Below, one piece after another: positions 23,918 to 33,600 of a stretch of DNA of 64,000 nucleotides. The translations under genes and the position numbers were made by a program. Every line of letters begins with the position of its first letter. Position 1 is the first letter of the stretch. Under the pieces are notes generated by a model. That model saw nothing but the letters and a program-made list of their open reading frames with translations, was not told the origin of the DNA and made no database searches. Origin of the DNA: Streptomyces sp. SLBN-31 (lineage in GTDB: Bacteria; Actinomycetota; Actinomycetes; Streptomycetales; Streptomycetaceae); the NCBI RefSeq assembly GCF_006715395.1, contig NZ_VFNC01000001.1, forward strand, positions 310,001-374,000. The letters run 5' to 3'.

Positions 23918-25044
23918 ACAAGCTGACCCAACGCATCGACAAGGAGCGGCTGCTCCTCGCCATCGCGGCCCCGCTGCTGGCGATCGTCGCCGCGATCGTC
24001 GTCACCACCCTGGTGATCCTCGCCACCGGCAAGAACCCGGGCGCCGCCTTCAGCGACATGCTGACCTACGGCACCGCCAGCGACAGCCAGGTCTACATCC
24101 TCAACAAGGCGACGACGTACTACCTGGCGGGCGTCGCGGTGGCCGTCGGCTTCCGGATGAACCTGTTCAACATCGGTGTCGACGGCCAGTACCGGATCGC
24201 CGCGTTCTTCGCCGCCGTCCTCGGCGGCGCGCTGAGCACGCCCGGCTGGATCTCCATCCCGCTGATCATCCTGTGCGCGATGGCGACGGGCGCGGTCTGG
24301 GCGGGCATCGCCGGTGTGCTGAAGGTGACCCGCGGCGTCAGCGAGGTCATCTCGACGATCATGCTCAACGCGATCGCCACCGCGATCATCGCCTACCTGC
24401 TGCAGCCCGGGAAGCTCGCCGAACTGCAGAGCGGCGGCACGGTCGTCTCCACCAAGCCGCTGGCGAAGGACGAGTACTTCTTCCAGATCAACACCGGCGC
24501 GGCCGGCGAGCTGTGGGGCTTCATCTTCATCGCCGTGGCCGTCGGCGTCGCGTACTGGTTCGTGCTCGGCCGCACCCGGTTCGGTTTCGACCTGCGCACC
24601 GTCGGCCAGTCCGAGAGCGCGGCCGCCGCGAGCGGTGTGTCCGTGAAGAAGATGGTCGCCACCAGCATGCTCATCTCCGGCGCGATCGCCGGCCTGATCG
24701 GCATGCCGACCCTGCTCAACGACAGCCACCAGTTCAGCAACGACTTCCCGACGGGCATCGGCTTCACCGGTATCGCCATCGCCCTGCTCGGCCGCAACAA
24801 CCCGGTCGGCATCGCGCTCGGTGCCCTGCTGTGGGGCTTCCTGGAGCGCACCACCAACCACCTGGAGTTCCAGGGGTACGACAAGGAAATCCTCGGCGTC
24901 ATCCAGGGCGTCATCGTCCTGTGCGTCGTCATCGCCTACGAGGTCGTACGGCGCTACGGCCTCCGGCGCCAGCAGCAGCGGGTCGGCGCCGAGCTCGCCG
25001 CCCAGGCCGCCGCCCCGACCCAGAAGCAGGAGGTGGCGCGATGA
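23914..25044 (+). CDS. Nucleoside ABC transporter permease 1
   Basis: A 376-residue inner-membrane protein with about nine hydrophobic segments of the BPD_transp_2 (branched-chain/ribose-type) permease family. The conserved stretch YYLAGVAVAVGFRMNLFNIGVDGQY and the cytoplasmic EAA-like loop FGFDLRTVGQSESAAAASGVS contact the ATPase. It starts with an ATGA overlap on the ATPase stop, so it is translationally coupled. It pairs with the permease encoded next to form the channel for nucleosides bound by the BmpA lipoprotein. Confidence 0.92.
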   Translation: MNKLTQRIDKERLLLAIAAPLLAIVAAIVVTTLVILATGKNPGAAFSDMLTYGTASDSQVYILNKATTYYLAGVAVAVGFRMNLFNIGVDGQYRIAAFFAAVLGGALSTPGWISIPLIILCAMATGAVWAGIAGVLKVTRGVSEVISTIMLNAIATAIIAYLLQPGKLAELQSGGTVVSTKPLAKDEYFFQINTGAAGELWGFIFIAVAVGVAYWFVLGRTRFGFDLRTVGQSESAAAASGVSVKKMVATSMLISGAIAGLIGMPTLLNDSHQFSNDFPTGIGFTGIAIALLGRNNPVGIALGALLWGFLERTTNHLEFQGYDKEILGVIQGVIVLCVVIAYEVVRRYGLRRQQQRVGAELAAQAAAPTQKQEVAR

Positions 25045-26327
25045 CTGCCACGATGACCGACACGCCGCCGCCCGCGGCACCCAAGGCGGACACCGCGAGC
25101 ACCCGGTCGGGCCGCCCGCTCGGCCAGATCCTCATGATCGTCGCGGGCGCGCTGCTCCTCGTGGCCGCGGTCCGCGCCATCACCGGCGCCAACCAGCTCA
25201 CCTCCGACGGCCAGGTCAGCGCCGCGCTGAGCCTCGCCGTGCCGATCGGTCTCGCCGGTCTCGCCGGCCTGTGGTCCGAGCGCTCCGGCGTGGTCAACAT
25301 CGGCCTCGAGGGCATGATGATCCTCGGCACCTTCGGCGCCGGCTGGATCGGCTGGCAGTCCAACCCCTGGCTCGGGCTGCTGTGCGGCGTCGGCTTCGGC
25401 GTCCTGGGCGGTCTCGTCCACGCGGTCGCGACCGTCACCTTCGGCGTCGACCACATCGTCTCCGGTGTCGCCGTCAACCTCCTGGCGCTCGGCACCACCC
25501 AGTACCTCGCCAAGCTGTTCTTCTCCGACGGCAAGGCGGCCGACGCGGGCGGCAACCCCAAGCAGTCCCCGCCGGTGGACTCGCTGCCCAACTTCGACAT
25601 CCCGGGCGTCTCCGACGCCCTGCACTCCCTCGAGAACCACCACTGGTTCCTGATCTCCGACCTCGCGGGCATCCTCGGCGGCCTGGTCACCAACCTGTCG
25701 GTGATCACGATCCTGGCCTTCGTGCTGTTCGTCGCCAGCTGGTGGCTGCTGTGGCGCACCCCGTTCGGTCTTCGGCTGCGCTCCTGCGGCGAGAACCCGA
25801 TCGCGGCGGAGTCCCTCGGCGTCAACGTCTACAAGTACAAGTACGTGGCCGTCGCCGTCTCCGGCGGTCTGGCCGGCCTCGGCGGCGCCTTCCTCGCCCT
25901 GGTCACCTCGCACATCTACCTGGAGGGCCAGACCGGCGGACGCGGTTACATCGGTCTCGCCGCCATGATCTTCGGCAACTGGCGGCCCGGCGGCCTCGCC
26001 ATGGGCGCCGGCCTGTTCGGCTACTCCGACGCGCTCCAGCTGCGCAACGGGGGCCAGACCGTGCACGCGCTGCTGCTCCTGCTGGTCGTGCTCCTCGTGG
26101 CGATGGCCGGCTGGAAGATGTACAAGAAGGCCCACTGGCAGGGCGGCATCAGCCTCTTCGTGGGCGCGCTCGTGCTGCTGTGGTACCTGGTCACCGACGA
26201 GGTCCCGAGCGACTTCGTGGGCGCCACCCCGTACGTCGTCACCCTCCTCGTCCTGTCGCTGTCCGCGCAGCGCCTGAGGATGCCCAAGGCCGACGGCATG
26301 CGCTACCGCAAGGGCCAGGGCAAGTGA
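25041..26327 (+). CDS. Nucleoside ABC transporter permease 2
   Basis: A 428-residue polytopic membrane protein of the same permease family, with the hallmark GLWSERSGVVNIGLEGMMILG near residue 85 and the ATPase-contact loop FGLRLRSCGENPIAAESLGVN. It is longer than the usual family member of about 310 residues because of an inserted periplasmic segment (about 165-205) and two additional hydrophobic helices near the C-terminus. It overlaps the previous gene by ATGA and the cytidine deaminase gene by GTGA, showing a tightly coupled operon. Confidence 0.92.
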   Translation: MTATMTDTPPPAAPKADTASTRSGRPLGQILMIVAGALLLVAAVRAITGANQLTSDGQVSAALSLAVPIGLAGLAGLWSERSGVVNIGLEGMMILGTFGAGWIGWQSNPWLGLLCGVGFGVLGGLVHAVATVTFGVDHIVSGVAVNLLALGTTQYLAKLFFSDGKAADAGGNPKQSPPVDSLPNFDIPGVSDALHSLENHHWFLISDLAGILGGLVTNLSVITILAFVLFVASWWLLWRTPFGLRLRSCGENPIAAESLGVNVYKYKYVAVAVSGGLAGLGGAFLALVTSHIYLEGQTGGRGYIGLAAMIFGNWRPGGLAMGAGLFGYSDALQLRNGGQTVHALLLLLVVLLVAMAGWKMYKKAHWQGGISLFVGALVLLWYLVTDEVPSDFVGATPYVVTLLVLSLSAQRLRMPKADGMRYRKGQGK

Positions 26328-26725
26328 CCCGGCCGGCCGACGTCGACTGGGAGGCGTTGCGCGAGCTGGCCCGCGAGGCCATGACCCACGCGTACGCCCC
26401 CTACTCGGGCTACCCGGTCGGCGTCGCCGCCCTGGTCGACGACGGCCGCACGGTCTCCGGCTGCAACGTCGAGAACGCCAGCTACGGCCTGGGACTGTGC
26501 GCCGAGTGCGGGCTGGTCTCGCAGCTGCAGCGCACCGGCGGCGGCCGGCTGACGCACTTCACGTGCGTGGACGGCCGGGGCGAGATCCTGGTCCCGTGCG
26601 GCCGCTGCCGCCAGCTGCTGTACGAGTTCGGCGGCCCCGACCTGCTGCTGGAGACCCCAGCGGGCATCCTCCCGCTGTCGCAGATGCTGCCCCAGGCCTT
26701 CGGCCCGGACCATCTCAACAAGTAA
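26324..26725 (+). CDS. cdd: Cytidine deaminase
   Basis: A 133-residue zinc enzyme of the homotetrameric cytidine deaminase class. Substrate and zinc motifs are CNVENASYGLGLCAECGL (catalytic Glu in CAE, about residue 65) and PCGRCRQ (about 95-101), giving three Cys ligands. It converts cytidine and deoxycytidine to uridine and deoxyuridine. GTG 26324 overlaps the permease stop (GTGA), so it is made with the transporter. Uridine and deoxyuridine then become substrates for the phosphorylase encoded downstream. Confidence 0.93.
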   Translation: MTRPADVDWEALRELAREAMTHAYAPYSGYPVGVAALVDDGRTVSGCNVENASYGLGLCAECGLVSQLQRTGGGRLTHFTCVDGRGEILVPCGRCRQLLYEFGGPDLLLETPAGILPLSQMLPQAFGPDHLNK

Positions 26726-26733
26726 CTCCCGTA

Positions 26734-26765
26734 CGGCCCCTTCGATTCGACTCTCGAAGGGGCCG
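26734..26765 (+). terminator. Hairpin between cdd and deoA
   Basis: A 12-bp perfect stem (CGGCCCCTTCGA at 26734-26745, complement at 26754-26765) with an 8-base loop, starting eight bases after the cdd stop and ending just before the deoA ribosome site. It may partly terminate or stabilise the upstream mRNA; no separate deoA operator is seen. Confidence 0.65.
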
Positions 26766-26798
26766 CACACTTCCTGAACCACGGAAGGACCGCACGCC

Positions 26799-28082
<1,284 letters not shown>

Positions 28083-28106
28083 CCAGGGGATTTTCCCTTT
28101 CGGGTG

Positions 28107-28138
28107 AACGGGATCGGTGGACCGCCACCGGTCCCGTT
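28107..28138 (+). terminator. Terminator hairpin after deoA
   Basis: Arms 28107-28120 and 28125-28138 pair over 14 positions with a single T/C mismatch, 24 bases after the stop. Confidence 0.65.
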
Positions 28139-28177
28139 CGGCATGCTGGGGTCGGTGACGACCGATTGGAGACCGCC

Positions 28178-28771
28178 ATGAGCGCACTCGCCGCCGAGCC
28201 CGGCTCCCCTGGGAACACGGACTGGGACGAGCTCGTCCGTGTCTGGGAGGAGACGGACGCTCCCGAGGGCAGCAAGGTGGAGATCATTGAAGGGATCGTC
28301 ACCGTGTCGCCTCCGCCTTCCGAAGAGCACAACGACACCGCTGAGCTGCTTCACGAGCTCCTGTACGGCGCACGGCCTCCCGGCAGCGACTGGGGGATCT
28401 ATCAGACACTCGGCCTCGCATGCCCCGAGACGGGCGGCCTGTTCATGCCGGACCTGTGCGTGGTGCCGAGGGCCGCTCTGCGCCGCGGCAAGCGCGTGCA
28501 CGCGGGGGAAGCGGAACTCCTCGTGGAGGTAACGTCCAAGAGCAACGCGAACCACGACCGCATCAAGAAGGCGCACGGCTACGCCGTCGCGGGCGTACCT
28601 CTCTACCTCCTCCTGGACGCCTGGCAGTCGGGGCGTCCCACAGCGACGCTCTACGGAGAACCGCAGAGCGGCACCTACCGAGTCCTCTCTTCGGTGGAAT
28701 ACGGCGAGGAGTTGCCGCTGCCCGCACCCTTCAAGCTGGTCCTGGACACCGGCATCTTCCCGCTGAAGTGA
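28178..28771 (+). CDS. Uma2-family (DUF820) putative endonuclease
   Basis: A 197-residue protein of the Uma2 family, a PD-(D/E)xK nuclease fold abundant in streptomycetes and cyanobacteria. Landmarks are VEIIEGIVTVSPPPSEEHN, MPDLCVVPRAAL (the family PD) and the catalytic-like LLVEVTSKSNANHDRIKKAHGYA with E-x-x-S-K. Biological role is unknown. ATG 28178 has GGAGA just upstream. Its GC content and codon use are slightly lower than those of the neighbouring nucleoside genes, compatible with acquisition, but this is only an impression. Confidence 0.85.
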   Translation: MSALAAEPGSPGNTDWDELVRVWEETDAPEGSKVEIIEGIVTVSPPPSEEHNDTAELLHELLYGARPPGSDWGIYQTLGLACPETGGLFMPDLCVVPRAALRRGKRVHAGEAELLVEVTSKSNANHDRIKKAHGYAVAGVPLYLLLDAWQSGRPTATLYGEPQSGTYRVLSSVEYGEELPLPAPFKLVLDTGIFPLK

Positions 28772-28776
28772 GAGCG

Positions 28777-29697
28777 TCAGCCCAGCAGCGCCGCCACGAC
28801 CACCAGCACCGGCACCGACAGCACCGTCGACAGCAGGATCGAGTCCCGCGCCAACCCCTCCGCCACCCGGTAACGGCTCGCGTACGTGTACAGGTTCTGC
28901 GCGGCCGGAAGTGCCGACGTCACCACCACGTCCAGGAGTTGATGGCCCCGGAGCCCGAAGACACCGGTCGCCAGCGCCCAGGCCACCGCCGGCTGGCCCA
29001 CCGACTTGAGCGCCACGGACAGGCACACCGCCCCCCGGTCGGCGCCCCGCCCCGGCATGGTGCTGCCGCACAGGGAGATCCCGAAGGCCAGCAGGACCGC
29101 GGGGACCGACATGTTGCCGATCAGGGTGAGGGGGTCCATGACGGGCGCCGGGACCCGCACCCCGAGCGCCGACACCGCCACCCCGGCCAGTGAGCCCACG
29201 GCGATCGGATTGCGCAGGGGCGTCAGCAGCCGTAGCCACAGCGGACCCTTCTCGCCCTTGCCGGACAGGTCGAGGATCGTCAGGGCGACCGGGGTGACCC
29301 CGATGAGCTGGAACAGCAGGACGGGCGCGACCAGTGAGGCGTCGCCCAGGACGTACACCGCGATCGGGATGCCGAGGTTGCCGGAGTTGACGTAACTGGA
29401 GCACAGGGCGCCGATCGTCGTGCGGCCCACGCCCCAGTCCCGCGCGGCGCCCACCGCGACGAACACCCCCGCGGCCGCTGCCGTGCTCATGGCCGTCACC
29501 AGCAGCCGGCTGGAGAAGATCACCGACAGGTCGGCGTGGGCGAGGGTGGTGAACAGCAGCGCCGGTGACGCCACGTGGAAGGCCAGCTTGGTCAGGACCT
29601 CGCGGCCGTGCTCGCCGAGGTGACCGCCGCGTCCGATGACGTACCCGACGCCGATGACGACCGCGATGACCGCGAAGCCCGTCAACACGCCCTGCAC
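28777..29697 (-). CDS. AEC-family transporter
   Basis: A 306-residue membrane protein with about ten hydrophobic segments of the auxin efflux carrier family. Characteristic pieces are CSSYVNSGNLGIPIAVYVLG (about 98-117) and the second-half SALPAAQNLYTYASRY (about 263-278), the two crossover motifs. Substrates of bacterial members include malate, malonate and other organic acids; unknown here. GTG 29697 follows GAAGGAG at good spacing and is preferred to longer frames. Convergent with the Uma2 gene, separated by only five bases. Confidence 0.88.
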   Translation of the reverse strand: MQGVLTGFAVIAVVIGVGYVIGRGGHLGEHGREVLTKLAFHVASPALLFTTLAHADLSVIFSSRLLVTAMSTAAAAGVFVAVGAARDWGVGRTTIGALCSSYVNSGNLGIPIAVYVLGDASLVAPVLLFQLIGVTPVALTILDLSGKGEKGPLWLRLLTPLRNPIAVGSLAGVAVSALGVRVPAPVMDPLTLIGNMSVPAVLLAFGISLCGSTMPGRGADRGAVCLSVALKSVGQPAVAWALATGVFGLRGHQLLDVVVTSALPAAQNLYTYASRYRVAEGLARDSILLSTVLSVPVLVVVAALLG

Positions 29698-29894
29698 AGC
29701 GGCTCCTTCGCGAGGTCCTCGGCCGGAGGCGGGCCGTCGGGTGTTCGGGGCGATGCTGATCGGTGGGGCATGCAACCAACCCTCCGGGGCGGCAGGGCGG
29801 CAGGTCAATGTGATCCCGCTCGGCGGACACGCCTCGTAGGCGGCCCGCCGCGATGAGTTCCGCCCGCTCGCGCGGTCTACCGCTCGTGGACGCC

Positions 29895-30239
29895 ATGAAG
29901 CCTGCTCTGCTGGTGCTGCCCGGCCCCGTCACCCGCGACGAGGCGGCGGGGCTGTGCGACGACGTGCAGGCGCTGCTTCAGTCCACGGGGGCCGGTGTCG
30001 TCGTGATCGACGTCGCCGGGATCGGGCCCCCGGGTCTCGGCGCCGTCGACCTGCTGGCGCGGCTCCAGCTCGCCGCCCGGCGGGCCGGGGGACGCATCCG
30101 GCTGCGGGACCCCGCGCCCTCCCTACACGCCCTGCTCGGTCTGGTCGGGCTCCGCTTCGAGGTGGAGGGGCAGGTCGAAGAGCGGGAACCACCGCTTGGT
30201 GTCGAGGAAGAAGTGGAACCCGGTGAGCCGGCCCTCTGA
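29895..30239 (+). CDS. STAS-domain protein (anti-sigma factor antagonist-like)
   Basis: A protein of about 114 residues with a STAS fold: LLVLPGPVTRDEAAGLCDDV, then VVVIDVAGIGPPGLGAVDLLARLQLAARRAGGRIRLRDP. The usual phosphorylatable Ser after DVAGI-like strands is not evident (it reads GIGPPGLGAVD), so it may be a non-phosphorylated relative. ATG 29895 or 29853 could be the start. The 3' end, encoding an acidic tail, overlaps the 3' end of the convergent sigma factor gene by 117 bp. It may work with a stress-sigma partner switch; no partner kinase is adjacent. Confidence 0.7.
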   Translation: MKPALLVLPGPVTRDEAAGLCDDVQALLQSTGAGVVVIDVAGIGPPGLGAVDLLARLQLAARRAGGRIRLRDPAPSLHALLGLVGLRFEVEGQVEEREPPLGVEEEVEPGEPAL

Positions 30240-31148
30240 GATCTCCAGCACCTGCACCGCCCAGGGCGCATAGCCGCCCGCCTCCGGGTCGGGCTTGTAC
30301 TGGGCGAACCCCGGCAGGCCGTTGACCTGCACCGGCAGCAGCCGGGAACCCTCGCAGGCGGAGCCCAGGGTCGTCATGAAGCCGGTGATGTCGTCGTGGC
30401 CCGTCAGCCACAGGTCGAACGGCGGCATCGTCATGACGGCGTCCTCGTGCAGCAGGGCCGTCAGCGCGGTCATGTCGTACCCCTCGAAGGCGGCGACATA
30501 GCGCTCCAGCAGCTTCTGCTGCTCCTCGTCCAGCGGGTCGGACACCGTCGCCCCGGCCGCCTTGTCGGCCTTCTCGCGCTCGGCCAGCGTGGCCCGCGCC
30601 CGCTGCAGCGCGCTGTTGACCGACGCCACCGAGGTGTCCAGCAGCTCGGCGACCTCGCTCGCCCTCCAGGCCAGCACCTCGCGCAGGATGAGCACCGCGC
30701 GCTGCTTGGCCGGCAGCTGCTGCAGGGCGGCCATGAAGGCGAGCCGCACCGACTCCTTGGCGACGGCCGCCTCCGCCGGGTCGTCCGTCGTGGGCAGCAC
30801 GCGGTTGTCGGGCATCGGCTCGAGCCAGGTGTTGTCGGGGCGGGGGGAGAGGGCGGCCTGGGCGAGCGGGGTGGACTCGCTGAGGTCCATCGGGCGGGCG
30901 CGCTTGTTGCCGGCGGTCAGCATGTCCAGGCAGACGTTCGTCGCGATGCGGTACAGCCACGAGCGCAGGCTGGAGCGGCCCTCGAACTTGTCGTAGCTGC
31001 GCCAGGCGCGGACCATCGTGTCCTGCACCGCGTCCTCGGCCTCGAAGGAGGAGCCGAGCATGCGGTAGCAGTACCCGGTCAGTTCGACGCGGTGTTTCTC
31101 CAGCCTGACGTCGAGATCCGCGGTCGTGGTCGCCGTACCGTCGCTCAT
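30123..31148 (-). CDS. ECF sigma factor with C-terminal SnoaL-like domain
   Basis: A 341-residue sigma-70 family protein resembling the SigG/SigX5 (TIGR02960) type. Region 2 reads YCYRMLGSSFEAEDAVQDTMVRAW ... LRSWLYRIATNVCLDML; region 4 reads LQQLPAKQRAVLILREVLAWRASEVAELLDTSVASVNSALQRAR. A SnoaL-like domain covers about residues 225-330 (YVAAFEGYDMTALTALLHEDAVMTMPP). The fused domain is thought to replace a separate anti-sigma factor. ATG 31148 is preferred over 31169. Its 3' end overlaps the STAS gene on the other strand. Regulon unknown. Confidence 0.9.
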   Translation of the reverse strand: MSDGTATTTADLDVRLEKHRVELTGYCYRMLGSSFEAEDAVQDTMVRAWRSYDKFEGRSSLRSWLYRIATNVCLDMLTAGNKRARPMDLSESTPLAQAALSPRPDNTWLEPMPDNRVLPTTDDPAEAAVAKESVRLAFMAALQQLPAKQRAVLILREVLAWRASEVAELLDTSVASVNSALQRARATLAEREKADKAAGATVSDPLDEEQQKLLERYVAAFEGYDMTALTALLHEDAVMTMPPFDLWLTGHDDITGFMTTLGSACEGSRLLPVQVNGLPGFAQYKPDPEAGGYAPWAVQVLEISEGRLTGFHFFLDTKRWFPLFDLPLHLEAEPDQTEQGV

Positions 31149-31303
31149 GTCCACCCACCCCTGTGGCATTCCTGTCGCGCGCCTTTGCGCCCAGCACGTC
31201 CGAAGCTAGCGCAGGGCACTGACAATGGCCCCCGGAGCGGACGAAGGCGCAGGTCGGCGCAGTGCGGCTCGCGGCCGGAGCCTGACAGGCGGGGCGGGTG
31301 GGC

Positions 31304-32578
31304 TCAGTGCGCGGCGACCGGCCGCCGCGTGGCGACCCGCGCCGCGCGCGAGCCGAGCACCGTGATCGTCACGACGCCCAGCACCGCCAGCAGGCCGACG
31401 GCCACCGTCCCGGCCCAGCCGCCGGCGTGGAAGGCCGTCGCACCGACCGTGCTGCCCGCGCTGGAGCCGATGTAGTACGCCGACTGGTACAGGGCCGAGG
31501 CCTGCGCGCGGCCGGTCGTGGCCGTCTTGCCGACCGCCGATGAGGCGACCGCGTGGCCGGCGAAGAACCCGGCCGTGATGAGTACCAGACCCAGCAGGAC
31601 CGGCACCAGGGAACCGGCCAGCGTCAGCAGCAGGCCGCCCGCCGTCGTACCGCCCGCGAGGTACAGCGCTCCGCGGCGGCCCAGGCGGCCCACGAGCCGG
31701 CCGGCCGTGGACGCGGACACCGTGCCCACCAGGTAGACGAGGAAGATCGAGCCGACGATGCCCTGGGGGAGGGAGAAGGGCGCCTCGGTCAGGCGGTAGC
31801 CGATCACCGTGTACACGCCGCCGAACACCGTCATGAACAGCGCGCCGATCGCGTACAACCGGCGCAACAGCGGGTCGGCCAGGTGGTTGCGGACCGTACC
31901 GGCCAGGACCCGCGGTCGCAGCGAACCGGGGGCGAAGTGCCGCGGTGCGGGCAGCAGCAGCCGGAACGCCACCGCGCAGACCACCGCGATCACCCCGATG
32001 ACGCCGACGGCCACCCGCCAGCCCCACACCTGCGCGACCCACCCGGTGATGACCCGGCCGCTCATCCCGCCGACACTGTTGCCCGCCACGAACAGCCCGA
32101 TGGCCGTGACCAGCGCCTTGGGCCTGACCTCCTCGGCGAGATATGCCGTGGCCGACGCCGGCAGACCGGCCAGCGCGGCGCCCTGCAGGGCCCGCAGCAC
32201 CACCAGCACGCCCAGCGAGGGCGCGAACGGCACCAGGAGCCCCACCGACACCGCGACCGCCAGCGAGGCGGTCATCACCGTCCGGCGGCCGAACCGCTCC
32301 GACAGCGCGCTCATCGGCAGGACGAACAGCGCCAGCCCGCCCGTCGCCGCCGCGACGGTCCAGCTCGCCTCGCTCGCCGCCACCCCGAACTCGCCCGAGA
32401 TCAGCGGCAGCAGGGCCTGCGTGGAGTACAGCAGCGCGAAGGTCGCGACGCCGGCGAGGAAGAGCGCGAAGGACATGCGGCGGTATGCCGGCCCGCCCGG
32501 GGCCATACGGGAGTCGGGAGCGGAAGCGGTCGTGACGGCGCCCATGACGCTGGACGCCCCGGTACTGGCGGGAGACAT
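31304..32578 (-). CDS. MFS transporter
   Basis: A 424-residue 12-helix major facilitator of the DHA1 drug-exporter type. The loop 2-3 motif reads SALSERFGRRTVM, motif C-like glycines occur in helix 5 (GLFVAGNSVGGMSGRVITGW), and the second-half GRLVGRLGRRGALYL repeats the loop signature. It likely exports a small hydrophobic compound. It is divergent from a LysR regulator over 63 bp, the usual arrangement for LysR-controlled efflux. Confidence 0.9.
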   Translation of the reverse strand: MSPASTGASSVMGAVTTASAPDSRMAPGGPAYRRMSFALFLAGVATFALLYSTQALLPLISGEFGVAASEASWTVAAATGGLALFVLPMSALSERFGRRTVMTASLAVAVSVGLLVPFAPSLGVLVVLRALQGAALAGLPASATAYLAEEVRPKALVTAIGLFVAGNSVGGMSGRVITGWVAQVWGWRVAVGVIGVIAVVCAVAFRLLLPAPRHFAPGSLRPRVLAGTVRNHLADPLLRRLYAIGALFMTVFGGVYTVIGYRLTEAPFSLPQGIVGSIFLVYLVGTVSASTAGRLVGRLGRRGALYLAGGTTAGGLLLTLAGSLVPVLLGLVLITAGFFAGHAVASSAVGKTATTGRAQASALYQSAYYIGSSAGSTVGATAFHAGGWAGTVAVGLLAVLGVVTITVLGSRAARVATRRPVAAH

Positions 32579-32641
32579 GCCTCGAAGCTACGTACGCCCC
32601 CGCTCATCCGTCCAATGCATGGAATCGTCATAATCGTTCCC
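32579..32641. promoter_or_regulatory. Divergent MFS/LysR control region
   Basis: The 63-bp gap contains TCCAATGCATGGAA (32611-32624), an imperfect palindrome around ATGCAT, next to TCGTCATAATCGTTCC. LysR proteins commonly bind T-n11-A dyads in such gaps, so this is the likely site for the adjacent regulator. Confidence 0.45.
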
Positions 32642-33592
32642 ATGGAGCATGACCCGAGCTCACAGCCCCGCCTGTCACCGACCAGTGACACAGAAGACAT
32701 GACGATGTTGCTGGCCCCGCGCCTCGCCCACTTCGCCGGCGTGGCCCGCACCGAGCACGTCACCCGCGCCGCGCAGGAACTCCAGGTGCCGCAGTCCACC
32801 CTCTCCCGCGCCATGGCGCGCCTGGAGCAGGACCTGGGTGTCGACCTGTTCGCCCGCCACGGCCGCACGGTCTCCCTCACCCCGGCCGGCCGTACCTTCC
32901 TCACCCACGTCGAACGCGCCCTCACCGAGATCGAGCGCGCCGCCGACGAGGTCCGCGCCGACGCCGACCCCACCTCAGGCAAGGTCGCCTTCGGCTTCCT
33001 GCACACCATGGGCGCGGAGACCGTCCCCGCCCTCATCCAGGCCTTCCGCCTCGACCACCCACGGGTCCGCTTCAGTCTGGTCCAGACCTACGGCGAGGCC
33101 ATGCTGGAGAAACTGCGCGCGGGGGAGCTGGACCTCTGCCTCACCTCCCCGGTCCCCGACGCCCCCGACCTCGTCGCCCGTCGCCTGGACGAGCAGAAAC
33201 TCCGCCTGGTCGTCCCCGTCGACCACCGCCTCGCCACCCGTCGGCGCATCCGCCTCGCGGAAGCCGCCGAGGAGGCCTTCGTCACCCTGGAACCCGGCTA
33301 CGGCCTGCGCCGCATCACCGACGACCTGTGCAAGGAGGCGGGCTTCAAACCCCGCGTCGCCTTCGAGGGCGAGGAGGCGGAGACGCTACGGGGCCTGGTG
33401 GCCGCGGGCCTGGGTGTGGCCCTCCTCCCTCCGCCGGCCTTCCCGCGTCCGGGAGTCGTCGAGCTGACGGTCACTGCCCCGCGGGCGGCCAGGGAGATCG
33501 GCGTGGCCTGGCTGGACGGCCGTCCGGACACGCCCCCGGTCGCCGCCTTCAAGAGGTTCCTGCTGTCGAGAAGGGGAAGTCTGCTGCCCTGA
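32642..33592 (+). CDS. LysR-family transcriptional regulator
   Basis: A 316-residue LysR regulator: winged helix-turn-helix at about residues 26-85 (FAGVARTEHVTRAAQELQVPQSTLSRAMARLEQDLGVDLFARHGR) and a periplasmic-binding-like effector domain from about 105 (GKVAFGFLHTMGAETVPALIQAF). The ATG at 32642 sits at the edge of the promoter gap; a shorter product could begin at the methionine about 20 residues in. It is predicted to regulate the divergent MFS exporter. Effector unknown. It ends nine bases before a convergent hydrolase gene. Confidence 0.9.
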   Translation: MEHDPSSQPRLSPTSDTEDMTMLLAPRLAHFAGVARTEHVTRAAQELQVPQSTLSRAMARLEQDLGVDLFARHGRTVSLTPAGRTFLTHVERALTEIERAADEVRADADPTSGKVAFGFLHTMGAETVPALIQAFRLDHPRVRFSLVQTYGEAMLEKLRAGELDLCLTSPVPDAPDLVARRLDEQKLRLVVPVDHRLATRRRIRLAEAAEEAFVTLEPGYGLRRITDDLCKEAGFKPRVAFEGEEAETLRGLVAAGLGVALLPPPAFPRPGVVELTVTAPRAAREIGVAWLDGRPDTPPVAAFKRFLLSRRGSLLP

Positions 33593-33600
33593 GGGCCCGG

